Positions 49,810-61,362 of a DNA stretch of 64,000 nucleotides are shown in pieces. A program made the position numbers and the translations under genes. Location: the NCBI GenBank assembly GCA_000611775.1, contig KK106983.1, forward strand, positions 3,437,072 to 3,501,071, read 5' to 3'. How positions within the stretch are numbered: position 1 is the stretch's first letter; each line of letters begins with the position of its first letter. Under the pieces are notes generated by a model. It saw nothing but the letters and a program-made list of their open reading frames with translations, was not told the DNA's origin and ran no database searches. The stretch is from Umbilicaria muhlenbergii (taxonomy: Eukaryota; Ascomycota; Lecanoromycetes; Umbilicariales; Umbilicariaceae).

Positions 49810-50180
49810 TTGATACTCCTGCATGCTGAGTGAAGAGACTGATGACTCAGGTGAAAGTCATATCATTTTAATCTTTAATGTTTCTCAGATGCATTCACAT
49901 GCATGATAATTTATAATCTCAAGTGAAGACTGATGACTTGAGCATGAATAATAAAACATAGGAGGCAACACCTGCATTTCATCAACTTCACTTTGATGAA
50001 TTTTTAACTGTGTCTTGAAGACAGAGGGGTTCAAACTGTAGCAATGACATGATGTAGTCAAGTCAGAAGGTCTGTCTGAAATATTCTTCAAAATGATGAT
50101 TAATGACAGGTGCCTGACAACATACACTGAGTATACAAGATTGCTGATGAGAGATCTTGATGAAAGGCTGTGCAATGACA
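49810..50180. repeat. dispersed repeat, copy 2
   Basis: Partner of 41590-41970 in the same orientation. The minus strand is open for 101 codons (49885-50190). It lies between the phased arrays and the Plavaka transposase. Confidence 0.88.
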
Positions 50181-50189
50181 CTGTTATCA

Positions 50190-51450
50190 TTATCAGCCAT
50201 CAACAGGGCAGGACTGAAGTCATTAAAATGTTATACAAGAATTGAACCTGATTATATAAAGCTGAGGGTTGATTCAACTTAGTTCAGCGCTTCATTCCTT
50301 CATGAAAAATAATCACTTTTGAAATCAATGATCAAAACCGCCACAAAACCTCAGGAACCACAGACTGAAACAGCATTTTCATCATTGTCTCATACACTCT
50401 TCATGCCATGAGAATTAAATAACATATTACACACTGTTAAGAGGACACTGCTGTCATCTTTATGCAGTTATGTTGTTGCTGCTGTCACCTCATCATCTTG
50501 CAATCAGTTTGTCTCTTTAACCTGATATAACCCTCATCTACTGTCAAGTTATGACTGATACAATGAACAGGTTTTCATTGTGTCATTTTCATTTTTTCTT
50601 ATGTCTCTTATCAGTCCTGCCTTCATTACTACACCTTGTTCTCTGCGTCATCTGCATCATTCACCTCAGCTCAGGGTGCTGTTCTCTGCTTTAAAATTAC
50701 TTATATTCTTGCTGCTGTGCAGGACTCAGTCTCAACATTAAATTTAAATGTGCTGTCATGATCTTTCATTGAGGGTTTGATGAATCAGGCTCATTGACTT
50801 TGCCTTGATTGATCAAATTCAAGGACATAAAATATTACAACAGTGTTGAGGGAAGTCCTGAGTGAGGAGGTGTTGTCAAGAGTGTAATGCATTTAAACAG
50901 AGTCTTGATTGACTCACACACCTTTAAGAGCATCAGATCAAACTTCTCAACACTGTTTTCACTGAGAAGTTGTGTGAATTACTCACTGATCTCCCTGTTT
51001 TTTAAAGGCTTATTCATGTTTTGTTGTCTGTCACACCTTGAGGAGTGAAATGTCTACACTGACTTCATTGAAAACAGATACAACTCACACCCGTGTTGAC
51101 ATTAATCATGAGTTGATGATATTAATATTAAAACATCATCTCAGTCACTGCATCTAGACACTCAGGCAATCAAACATTAATAAAGACAGTTTGTGCTTTG
51201 TTAAGAAACATGTTTCATGTGTGTGATAATTGCAGAAAGAGTGTAAATAACAGTAATGCATTAAAACATCATATAACAAGGTGCTCAGTTCATGTTCATA
51301 ATCAGCTGTGAAGAATCTCATGATGTGAACTGTTGTTAATGCCTTTAACAACAAATGAACAAAATGACACAAACTGAGAGACTATCAAGATAATACCTGA
51401 GGAAACAGAAGAGGTATCAGAGGAATAAGATAATAAGTATATAAACTTTG
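50190..51450. other. interval without an identified gene
   Basis: No domain recognised. A 72-codon minus-strand open run at 51154-51372 has no recognisable motif. Confidence 0.3.
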
Positions 51451-51459
51451 AGATGAATT

Positions 51460-54400
51460 ATAATGTCAACATGAATGACAGCCTCCTGAATATTCCTGAC
51501 AATCAAGGATGTTCAATTCCCTGAAGAACATCAATTGATTCACAGTCATTTATGAAACAAGAATTAATGCAGGCAGAAGGCATATCAGTTCAATTTAATC
51601 TTTTGTCAACATCAACATCCTTATGAGTTGAATCATTTCAAGAGGCAACAGGCCGCTGAGTTGAAAGCATTTTAAATACAGCTCATTCAGAGGCCTCTAT
51701 AAATTATGATCACAAGCAGAGCACAAATGCATTTATTAACACAAATTATCACCTGTTTTGTAACAAGACAGACTATGCCTTCACTTTCTGACTGCATCAG
51801 ACTCAGGCAATGAAAGGAAGTGTGAACAGATTTTTTAAGAATTCTCATCTGCATCACTTTCATTCACTCTTAAGTTTCAAGAATGCAGAGGAATGACTAG
51901 ATAAGCTACATTAAATTTCATATGATATCAGCTCTGTAAGAGGTGAAGATGAGTGAACATCTCAGACCTTTACAGTGAAATCTACCTATGATGAGGTAAT
52001 GAACATTGTGTATTGCATACAGTACAGAGACATCATCAACACTCTTCAATTTTTATTAAGTCATCAAGCCTTCAACAGTAATTTGACATATGCCTCAACT
52101 CAGCAATATAACTCTGAAAACAAGAGGGTCTATAGTGAGATGCATACTGAAGACTGATGATGAGAGACACAGATGAAACTTCTGAATGATGCAACCATAG
52201 TGTCACTGTTGATTTCCACTGACAAGACAGTTCTGACACAGCATCAAGATGATTTATCAGCTTAATCAGTATATTTAATCATAAGGAATTTGAACTGACA
52301 GTCAAGATGCTTTCAGACATGACTTAATTTAATATTTCTGAGTTTCCTGCTGATTGTGAGGAATGACAGTGATAACATCAAAGCAAGAGTCTGACATATG
52401 ACACTGTCATTGATTTTAAAGTGTATGTACTTCACATGCTCACAGCAATTCAACTAAGACTGATGAGTATTAACTGTTGAGACAGCTGCTAGAGAGGGTA
52501 TCTTGATAAAGTGTGCAAATAAGAAGATCAGACACTGTTACTCTGTTATTGCAGGCTTCATAATTGACTATGAGGAACAGGTGTTGATCACAGGAATAAA
52601 GATGAATCAACACTGCATTATATGTCAAGTCCCTCTTAATGAGCATGAAAACCTTGAAGGCAACTGACCTTCAAGAACTCATCAAACAACAATGAATTAA
52701 ATTCAGCATCAGGAGGAAGAAGAGATATCAGATAATGACAGCACTTAAATTCATTTCATCATTAATTTCACATGAGCTCATCATCAAGTTAACATACATG
52801 AATTCATGATGATTGATGTATTTCATCAACTCTTGAAAGGGACGGTTACTTATCTAGTTTAATGACTGAGTGAACTTATTGAGGAGAGTGTTTTCACTGC
52901 AAGAAGAAGAAAGAGGATGTGAGGTTTAATCAACTTCACCTCAGAGGTGACTCAACTTGATCAGAGATTTCATCTGATTTCAGCATTCTCAGGCTTGAAA
53001 AGATTCATGAAGTACAGCAGTGTCAAATAATGAACTGAAGCAGATTGAAGATTAATTGTCTGTCAGATTATTTTTATAATTGCATCACTCTTGACTCCTC
53101 ACGCTCCGGCAGCAGTGCATTTCACATGAGTAATGATGAACTTTGTTACTTTGACACAGTATCATTCACATGATGAGGACATCCTTTGATACATGCAATA
53201 TGCTTTATTTTAAATAAATAAACTCAAGGATGTCTTTCATCATCTGAGATCATCTGAATCTAATATGAATAAAGGGCACTTTAACATCTTAAAATTACAT
53301 GTGATGACTCACTACACTGAACACATTCACAAATACAGCGCTGCAGACAATGTTGATACAGAACATAATGAAGCCACTTATAAGTACTTAATAAAAGCAT
53401 ACTTTAATTAAATAAACAAGCAGAAGACCTTTCAATGACAATTGTTACTTCATAACACTCATCATTTGAAACTACTGAGTATGAAAGACATCATCTTACA
53501 CAGTGATATCAGAGACAGTTAAACATCATGTAATGCAATGATAACTTCAGCTATCAAACTCAGCTGAGCTTATTCACTCAAGAAGCTGAAAGGCCTCTTA
53601 AAAAGAAGTGAAGCCTCATTAATACAGTCAGTGAAGCTCAACCTCAAAGTGTGATGCTCTGTTTTAACTCTCACTGATACTTTTAATATCTCAGGCTTAC
53701 TAGATGCCCTGGCAGGTTTTGTAAAAGAACATCAAGATGTTATGAACAGCATCACAGTATCAGACAGAGATTTGAATCATAAAGCAAAAGACTCATCTTG
53801 AATTGAATCATATCACATATGTGTACATGAGTCGCTGAAGTGCTGAAAATGAGATGAGAAGAATGTGAATGACCTTGAAGTCCTGATAACTGAGAGAGTA
53901 TATTGCACGCCTGATTGATAAAACAAGTTTAAAAATTGAAGGTGTGACTGTGTCCTGATTCAGAAATAACTTAATCATATCACTGATGCACCTGACATAT
54001 TAAACGGGTGACTATCAGGGAAATTACAGCTTATTGCATCAGTGATAGATTCACTGTGATGAAATGACAAGGAAAAGAACATTCATCATACTGATGCTTT
54101 AATTGATCTATTCAAACCACTCAACAAGGCACGTCAACATGGTGTACATGACATGATTGAACTGAGTGATTGATCAGAGTGTTCCTCAAAGAACCCTCAG
54201 TCTGTGAGGGGTTAAAGGTTTTATATAATGTTCACAATCATAAGGAGTGTACACATCATATCAATGATGACAGGGAAAACCTGAGAACATAAAAGGACTA
54301 TCTATTATCTCAACAATTTCAATGATTGAGACATGTATAATTTAATCTATGAAGAGGACTTTCTTGAGTGAGGAGCACAAGTGATGTTGTATTATAATTA
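51460..54400 (+). pseudogene. Plavaka-type (CMC superfamily) transposase pseudogene
   Basis: Plus strand, about 2.9 kb, roughly the family's usual length. Recognisable blocks in order: LFCNKTDYAFTFWLH near 51.75; TFTVKSTYDEVMNIVYCIQY near 51.97; RVYSEMHTED near 52.13; LLISTDKTVLTQHQDDLSAW near 52.21 (the conserved SDKTNIS-like acidic site); IAGFIIDYEEQVLITGIKMN then CIICQVPLNEHENLEGNW near 52.55-52.67 (Cys-rich block); INFTSEVTQLDQRFHLIS near 52.93; FNILKLHVMTHYTEHIHKY near 53.28 and NVDTEHNEATYKYLIKAYF near 53.36. Broken mainly by TGA. It is the best candidate for the enzyme that mobilised the CACAA-ended element. Confidence 0.88.
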
Positions 54401-54411
54401 AGAGAGATAGC

Positions 54412-54485
54412 ATTCATTGAATGTTGATTTTCATTCAATGAATGTTGATTTTAGTTCAATGAATGTTGGTTTTCATTCAATGAAC
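54412..54485. promoter_or_regulatory. phased dyad array 5 (period 21 bp)
   Basis: Four dyads start at 54412, 54433, 54454 and 54475, exactly 21 bp apart, with near-identical spacers TGTTGATTTT: ATTCATTGAAT, ATTCAATGAAT, GTTCAATGAAT, ATTCAATGAAC. Lies just downstream of the Plavaka transposase. The best preserved array. Confidence 0.85.
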
Positions 54486-54983
54486 TGACTGCATATTTGA
54501 CTGAACATGTTTACAATGATGATTATCATGATGTCTCTGAAATAAAGGCGTGTGATATATTGTCATCATTTGTATAGAGAGACCTTTACTGAAATTTTCA
54601 ACTCATTCATGAAGTCACAAAACCTTCAGCGTCTGCCTGTGATGAAGTATTAATCAGATTTAGACGCAGTGAGGGTCTCAGGAGAATCAGTAGCATTAAA
54701 GACCTCACTTTGCATTTTAAACATCAGGTCACTGTGTGTTTCTGAATGCTGCATCAAAAGCACCTATTCATCATCCTCAACAAACTACATGATGAAGAAT
54801 TTGAAGAAAGTTAACTCAATGACATGAATAAATGACCTGATACACAATCACCTTAATATTGATGACTGCATGTATGTTTTAATATTAACACAACTGCAGA
54901 CTTAAATGAGAAACCTGAGTCTCTTAAAGAGCTGACTAAACACAAGCAGGATCAAAGAGCTATTATGATAAGCTTTTAAATCA

Positions 54984-55256
54984 GTGTATCATGAATTTGA
55001 TCACATCTTCTGCAGTGTTTCTGACAAGTGGCGTGACAAATGCCTCACATTTATGGCACAACGGTGCAATTACAACAAGAGGAGGCGGGTGAAGAGCAAG
55101 AGAAGATTAAACCCTCATGAGGAATTAATCTCTTCAATCTTAAGTCATGTGATTAATACATTTCAATGTTCAGCTGCAGGACCTGTCTCACAAACAGACA
55201 GTGAGAAAGGTGAATTAATAAAAATCATTCAATATATTATGATACAGATTCACTGA
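54984..55256 (+). CDS. unidentified 90-codon open frame
   Basis: Uninterrupted reading frame with a basic cluster (NKRRRVKSKRR) and CG and TGG kept in places (AAGTGGCGTGAC), which is unusual here. The frame continues in coding style to about 55.55 kb after one TGA (LNFPAFLTLIARELNY), so it is probably the least damaged exon of a longer decayed gene. No family recognised. Confidence 0.35.
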   Translation: MYHEFDHIFCSVSDKWRDKCLTFMAQRCNYNKRRRVKSKRRLNPHEELISSILSHVINTFQCSAAGPVSQTDSEKGELIKIIQYIMIQIH

Positions 55257-55559
55257 GATGCACATCACAGCATCTTCTGTAGATCACAGAATCTGTTAAA
55301 GACTGAGGCATCAAAGGACATAATTACTGTGAATAATTTGAACTTCCCTGCCTTCCTGACATTGATTGCCCGGGAGTTGAACTATCAGGATGGTGAGGAT
55401 GTCATATTATATGAGTGTAAGAGAGTGATGAGCATGCACATCACAAATGAGCAGGAATGAAAGATGACCCTGAAAGAAATGCACACTGAGAGGTTAATAC
55501 ATTTCTTCTTCATGATCAAAAGGAGTGAGATTTCAGGTGTTCAAGGTACATTTTAAGAA

Positions 55560-56450
55560 TCACTGCAAGATTAAGTCATTTAATCATCTGTAAACACCCT
55601 GATCAACAATCAGCAGGTCAATGCATGTTTGCTGTAAAATTAACATCAACACAATATAAATACTTACTCTTAAGTAGAAAGTCAACTTCAGAAATCATCT
55701 GCTCATCACTAATTGCATCTAGACAGTGATGGAAATGAGTCTTTGAACAGAAGTTATTAATAGGTATCACAATCAAACAGACATTCTCAATCATATGAAG
55801 CAGGTTATGAAGTTTATGAGGAAGGTTTAATTCTGAGAGGAAAAAGCCTTCACTGAGGCGTTTTGACTTAATATCAATGAACAAAGAAGCAGGAAACTGA
55901 TATCTGTTAATCTGAAGATCATCATGTAACCTGCTGTCATCAGATTGTGATCATGACTTATTAAGACATGTCATCATCAGTATTACCTCAGGCCTTGTGT
56001 GCTTCATTCTCTTCTAATATCTCACACTTAAGCCTTTGAGCAGGACACTATGTCAGTGTACATACATTACACAGTCAATGTGTCAGCGCTCAAGAGAAAG
56101 TCAACATTACACAGTTGTGTTGCTGTTTTGAATACAAAAGTTTAAAAGAAACTGTGAATGACAGCATCTGATCTCTTGTACATCTCTTACTTGTCAGAAT
56201 CATGATCACTGATCAGAATAACATATCAGAAGAGAAAGTCTTGAAGTTATATCACAAATTACAGGCTGCAAGGCTCTGTCACAGCACCTCTTGTTGTGAT
56301 GACATTTTTAATCAACTGCTCACATTTTTAGTATCAGTGATTGTCAAGACTCACAACATCTTCTTGATATTCATTAAACAGGTTACTTGTAATCCTGCAT
56401 GTGACTGCATAAACCTCTGCTAATTCACTGACATGTCACTAATTTATCAG
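55560..56450. other. interval with short open runs, no identified gene
   Basis: Contains an 88-codon minus-strand run (55618-55884) and a 73-codon plus-strand run (56202-56423, MITDQNNISEEKVLKLYHKL). No domain recognised for either. Confidence 0.3.
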
Positions 56451-56599
56451 TGTGACGCATTGAAATAACAGCACCCCCCTTAAAACAATCTTTTAAAACA
56501 ATTTTTCAAAACAGCATCATGAAATAATCCTTTATATTTATCACATCATCCTGTCTCAGTCAATCAGTGTTGAGCATCATCAGCACTATGAAAGGTCAT

Positions 56600-58720
56600 G
56601 ATCTGAATACAGAACAAATGATAAACACTGTTTACTTCAAATTAATTCAAGCAAACGCAAAACCTAATTACTTACAGATGAAGCGTGATCATTCAGAGGC
56701 TGTAAATCATGAAAAGACATTAAAGAGGTGTTGAGTCCTTACTATAAGGCAGGTGCAGAAACAGCATGATAATGATATCATATTCAATTTCATAGATGGT
56801 GACTGCATCAGTATGAGGGTAAGTGTTTACTGCACAGAGAGTGCAGTGATTCAATATTAACAGTTTAGCAGTTTAGGTCAGCAATTGAATATCACTTAAA
56901 ATAATCATTGAGGCATTTTACAAGAGAAGTGATCTCTACTTCACATTCATCTTCTACTGAAAAGTCAACCTCACAAAACCACAACCTTGATTCAGATTAT
57001 GATAGTGAAAATTCCTCAGATATCTCAACTCAGTACTTATGAGGAAAAGCATCCTGTCAAGAGTTTTATCATTCAACATCAGATCATGAACTGTTGATGT
57101 CAGTTTATATGATGTACTTGAAGGCATGAATACTCAGCAGCAATGCTGAATCAGAAAGCACCTCATGATTAAATATTAACAAACAGTGACTTAATGACAG
57201 GATGAGTGACACTTGAATAAAAATAACTCAATGAATGAGAATAGTCACAGGCAAGAAACATGTTAAAATGCAGAATGTTCTCACTGCTGCAGAGGCTTGC
57301 AAGGTAAGAAGAGCTGACTTTTTATATAAATCATAATTAACATTAACAGCTTTATGACTCATTTGATGCCTTTCACAGTCACTCAATGACTCAGATATGA
57401 CAGTTGATTGTCAGCTCCTATGACTGACAGCTGCAGATATCATGTGAGGACATTAAAAACCTTGCAGAATGATTGCTTGAAGCAGACAATTTCACATGTG
57501 ACAAGACAAGTGACTTAAACCTGTGTTGAGTGCTGATCATTGACTGATGAAGATGCAGTCACTCAAGGCTAAATTTTATGCTTGAATCATCATCAACAGA
57601 TTAATACAGATGATGTACATGAAAATAAATATAAATATAATCTACTTAACTTATATGAAAGACATGTTTGATTCACTGCTGATCAACATATTGCTCTTCA
57701 TGGTAACAATGATCACACATTGCATCAGAGAATATGAATCAGGGGTATTTAAGCTCAAGAGGTTTAATGACTCAAGGATTATGAGTAAGTGATGACCTCA
57801 GACACAGGAAGAGTGTGCTAACATTATAATGCTGCAGTTATATGAAATTGAGTACAGCACACTTGATATGCTCAGATTAAAACTCAACAAACTGCTATTT
57901 TGAGTATTTTGCTACATCAGGTACATCAGCAGATTGAAATGAATAAAATTGAAGAAGCAATGAATGTTAAAGCAGTTGATAACTCATATGTTGACACATT
58001 GAATGACCTGTCAATGTATGAGATGAACAGTCAATGGTTTTCAAGCTCACTGCTGCATTTATCAAGGGATTAAAACAACTCTTCTAGCTCAGAATCACTG
58101 AATAGAAGCACTTTCTACAAAGATTAATCAAAGCTGAAGAGCAGTAAGGAGGACAACAGTGATGATGAAAAAAAGTTCAAGAGAAACAGCAATGAAGATG
58201 ACAAAGAAAATGAAAGTGAAGAAAAGAGTGAGAACAAGAATAAAGAAGACATTAATAATGAAGATAAGAAAAAGGCAAGACATATCAAGCTGTCACTTAT
58301 GATGAAGTGCTAATGTGACATAAAACATCACAAGGCATGTTAAACATTCAGCAGCTAAGAACTGACTCAGTTCTGAATCAACAGATGAACTCAACAATGC
58401 TGAGAAGCACAGCTTTAACATTAAGAGAGTGAACCTCTATATGCTGTTGATAAAAATGAAGAAGCATAAGAAGTCATGTAGAGAACCTGCTGATTAAGAT
58501 TGAAACTGAACACAATTCACAGGACAGGTGAAATTGAACATCATGAAGATGAAACACTTCTGAGTGAGTAACAGTATCATCAATGATCAAGTCAACTATG
58601 AGAAATTTGTTGATACTCACAGAGGCAAGAAGACAGTGACTGTGTTATAAAAGAAAAGAGAGATTCAAGAGAAGAAGAATTAAACATGTAAATCTTTTAA
58701 ATTCTTGAAAAACTTATTGA
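56600..58720 (+). pseudogene. unidentified plus-strand gene with intron and acidic tail
   Basis: Coding-like frame from about 56.6 kb (STSQNHNLDSDYDSENSSDI near 56.96). A probable intron at about 57304-57379 (GTAAGAAGAG ... TTTCACAG) joins LTAAEACK to SLNDSDMTVDCQLL. A 60-codon open run lies at 57610-57792. A lysine/glutamate-rich acidic stretch at about 58.14-58.29 kb (DDEKKFKRNSNEDDKENESE) precedes KLSLMMKC. Family not recognised; could be an accessory gene of the CACAA element. Confidence 0.35.
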
Positions 58721-58987
58721 ACATGTGAATGCATTAATAACAACATTCTAGTTAGCACTCTCAATGTTAATGATGCTTGAATCATGACTCATTTATTTCT
58801 TTCTCTCTTTGGCTGTCTTCCTTCATTTTAATGTTGCTCAAATCAGGCTAATGATGTGTTCTTGATAGTCAAAGCTTACACTACTGAATTAATTCTATCA
58901 TTCAGCACTTTCCTGAGCGTTAGATGTCATTTGAGCAATGAAAGCTGAGTGTGACCTCAGTGAGAGCTGAGTGTAGCGTCAACATCA

Positions 58988-59215
58988 ATGTCAGGGAGTT
59001 GCAGGCTGAGGAATGAGGCTTCAGCAGTGATGATGACAGTGAGTATGATGATGCTGAAGTCACAGAAGCAGTATGAGGTTGAGGATTTATTCAAACAGTT
59101 GCAGCTGCATCATATGATGATGATGTTCAAAGTGATGATTACAAGTCAGCACACAGCATGCAGATTGAAAGATCAAGAGATAATTCACAATCTGCACTAC
59201 ACATATACCTCATAA
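58988..59215 (+). other. 75-codon open run, unidentified
   Basis: Methionine-rich reading (MMTVSMMMLKSQKQYEVEDL). May be a decayed exon; no motif. Confidence 0.2.
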
Positions 59216-59315
59216 AAAGGGATGATGAATGAGTCTACAGTCATTTGAGGTTAATCATGTATAAATGTATCTTGCAATGTCTGCATTATATGCAATATTC
59301 TCTCATGACTTGAAA

Positions 59316-59366
59316 GTTCAATGAACTCACACAATGTTCATTGAACAACAAGTATGTTCAATGAAC
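59316..59366. promoter_or_regulatory. phased dyad array 6 (period 20 bp)
   Basis: Three perfect dyads start at 59316, 59336 and 59356, exactly 20 bp apart: GTTCAATGAAC, GTTCATTGAAC, GTTCAATGAAC. About 330 bp inside the proposed right end of the CACAA element. Confidence 0.85.
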
Positions 59367-59698
59367 ATTCATCATCTATAGTACTTCAAACATGAAAGAT
59401 GAACATAGCACTGAATTAACAATGTGTAAACTCAACAACATCATCATGTAAATCATAAGAATCAGATGAAATAAACCTAGCGCTCAGTGAACTATAATGA
59501 TGTTGACAGTTGAAAGTGGCATCATCAATGTTATTAACTTGTATACATTATGCGCTCTTATGAATTTCCACGGCAAAGCTGCGTGAAATAATAGCATCAA
59601 TAAAAGCAATGTTTGTGCAATACACAAATGACACAAATAAAAGCGCTCTGAGCGGTCATGAGCTATGACATGAGATCAGCAGATCAGAGCGCATTGTG

Positions 59699-61150
59699 TT
59701 AATGTTAAGTGAATGATATTAACTCATATCCTCATCACTAAATCATTGATGTTTGTTATGCTTTTGCTGTTCATCTTCATATCATACATCTTTGCGCTTG
59801 TCTACCTTCATCTTATACACCTTGAATTACAAGCTCAGACTTGAGCAAAGTTATCTTTAAAGGGAGAAAGAAGATGCTGCAACAAGTGAATTAATACAAC
59901 TTAAACAACATCTTCATTCAGCTAAGAAAATGCCTATGACGCAGTGCAGCATCAAGTAAATATGCATTAACAAGATATCAAACATATCAGCTAATGACTC
60001 ATCTCAGATTATAAATTACATGAAGTAAAACATCCTGCCAGATACACATCCTGCTTATGATGCACTTAATACATTATAATTGCAATGCTGTATTCACTTC
60101 TTCTGCTTAAAACATCATTTTCCTCAGCATTTATGAACAGTCTGAGTGCATATGCTGCTCAATGATGTGAGTGGATGATACCTGTCACACAACATCAATA
60201 CTCAAGAGATACATCACGTCATCACTTAATTTCTTTACTTGATGTGTTTCATGCAGCTTCAGAGGTCATGTTTGATTTAAAGAGCATCTTAAAGATGCTG
60301 AATTCAACTGAAGTTAAAGAAGACTCTTTATTTTATATATTCAACACACTGAAATCATCAACTTCATCCTTAGCAAGAGATATGAATCAGTATATGCAAA
60401 ACATCATGATTTAACTACTGAAACCTGCCAGAGCATTATATGACTTGAAGATTATATTATATTCTTATCAATGACACTCTGCTGCTCTGATGATTGAAAG
60501 AGAGACAACTCTGATACTCACATTGAATTCACAGTTGAAATGCTTCAACTGAACGCACCTACTACTATGATTGAGTATCAGGTGTTATACTAAGTGAGAA
60601 GCATAAGTATGAGAAGTTTTTAAAAACATATTAATAAGTTTAAAAAAAACACTTATCTGTTTAACTGTCATTATAATAATGAGAGAACACGGTCCTAAGA
60701 TTTCTCTTAAATATTCAGTAGATATGTATTTAGTGTGAACTCAGGTTGAAAGTCTGATGTGAATGACTGCTGCTGTTATTAATAAACAGCAGATTCCTTG
60801 AAAGGTACAGTTCAATGAATTAATAAAAGCAGAAGAGCATCATCAAGCTTATTTAACTGTGATAAAGAAGATATAACTTTCTATTTGATTTCAACATCAA
60901 TTCTGTGTAGTAATTGAACTTCAATGATCACATTAAAAGGCAGAAAATACTACTCTGCTCAATAACTCTGATCCCTGTATCAACTAAAATGATGATGCTA
61001 TGACGTAGTTGAATCTTGTGTTATATTCAGGAGGATGTATTGAGTATACTGATGATGAATTATATTTATTAATCACTTTTATTTGCACAGGAGCTCTGCA
61101 GCTGATGTATTTATAATATTAAAGCAGCAATTTAAACTCATAATTCTCAG
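59699..61150. other. right part of the hAT body, no identified gene
   Basis: Plus-strand open run of 79 codons at 60175-60414 (MIPVTQHQYSRDTSRHHLIS) and a coding-like frame at about 60680-61110 (MREHGPKISLKYSVDMYLVW), neither recognised. The TTATCATAA motif reappears at about 61.16-61.20 kb. Confidence 0.3.
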
Positions 61151-61204
61151 AAGCATATATGTAGATTATTATAAAAATTATTATAAAGATTATCATAATT
61201 ATTT

Positions 61205-61362
61205 ATATGTACTGAGTTAACTCAGAATTTTCTGAGTTTAAGTTAAATGAGTTGAGTTTTTTCTGAGTTGAGTTTCAACATGTATAACTCACCTCAAAAC
61301 TCAACTTAAACTCAACTCAAACTCAAACTCACTGAGTAAAACTCAACTCATGATGCAGCATA
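61205..61362. repeat. right terminal region of the hAT element
   Basis: Its reverse complement begins TATGCTGCATCATGAGTTGA and matches roughly 100 bp of the left end of the MITE at 1531, base for base except transitions at GGG/CCC and CG sites. Confidence 0.93.

Larger units (their letters stand above)
37034..59698. mobile_element. proposed 22.7-kb CACAA-ended element with Plavaka transposase
   Basis: Left end CACAAAGTGGCAGCCCGCTCAG, right end (reverse complement) CACAATGCGCTCTGATC. Both resemble the ends of the 727-bp element at 24415-25141, and the interior holds a Plavaka transposase, whose CMC/CACTA relatives have CAC-starting ends. The hAT motif TTATCATAA stops at the left end and the phased RTTCAWTGAAY arrays lie only inside. 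Target duplication is not convincing (ATT versus TTA), so the borders are inference. Cargo: two related unknown genes, a PRP28 fragment and other coding-like blocks. Confidence 0.55.
27065..61362. mobile_element. 34.3-kb hAT-type composite element
   Basis: Bounded by inverted ends TATGCTGCATCATGA, flanked by a perfect 8-bp duplication, and inserted in the protease region of gypsy D2. Its ends match the MITE at 1531-2199, but with GGGTT blocks changed to GAGTT. Contents: H3-like pseudogenes, a hAT transposase pseudogene, and a nested CACAA-ended element with a Plavaka transposase. Without the nested element the hAT body would be about 11.6 kb, already long for the superfamily. The flanking gypsy halves align continuously with D1 across the junction, so the insertion is a real event and not an assembly join, as far as the sequence can show. 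Confidence 0.88.

Noticed and set aside
59400-59703. Separate small MITE at 59.4-59.7 kb
   Set aside because: Only its right end is clear, and that end pairs better with the distant left end at 37034. A left end near 59415 (TTAACAATGTG) is too weak.
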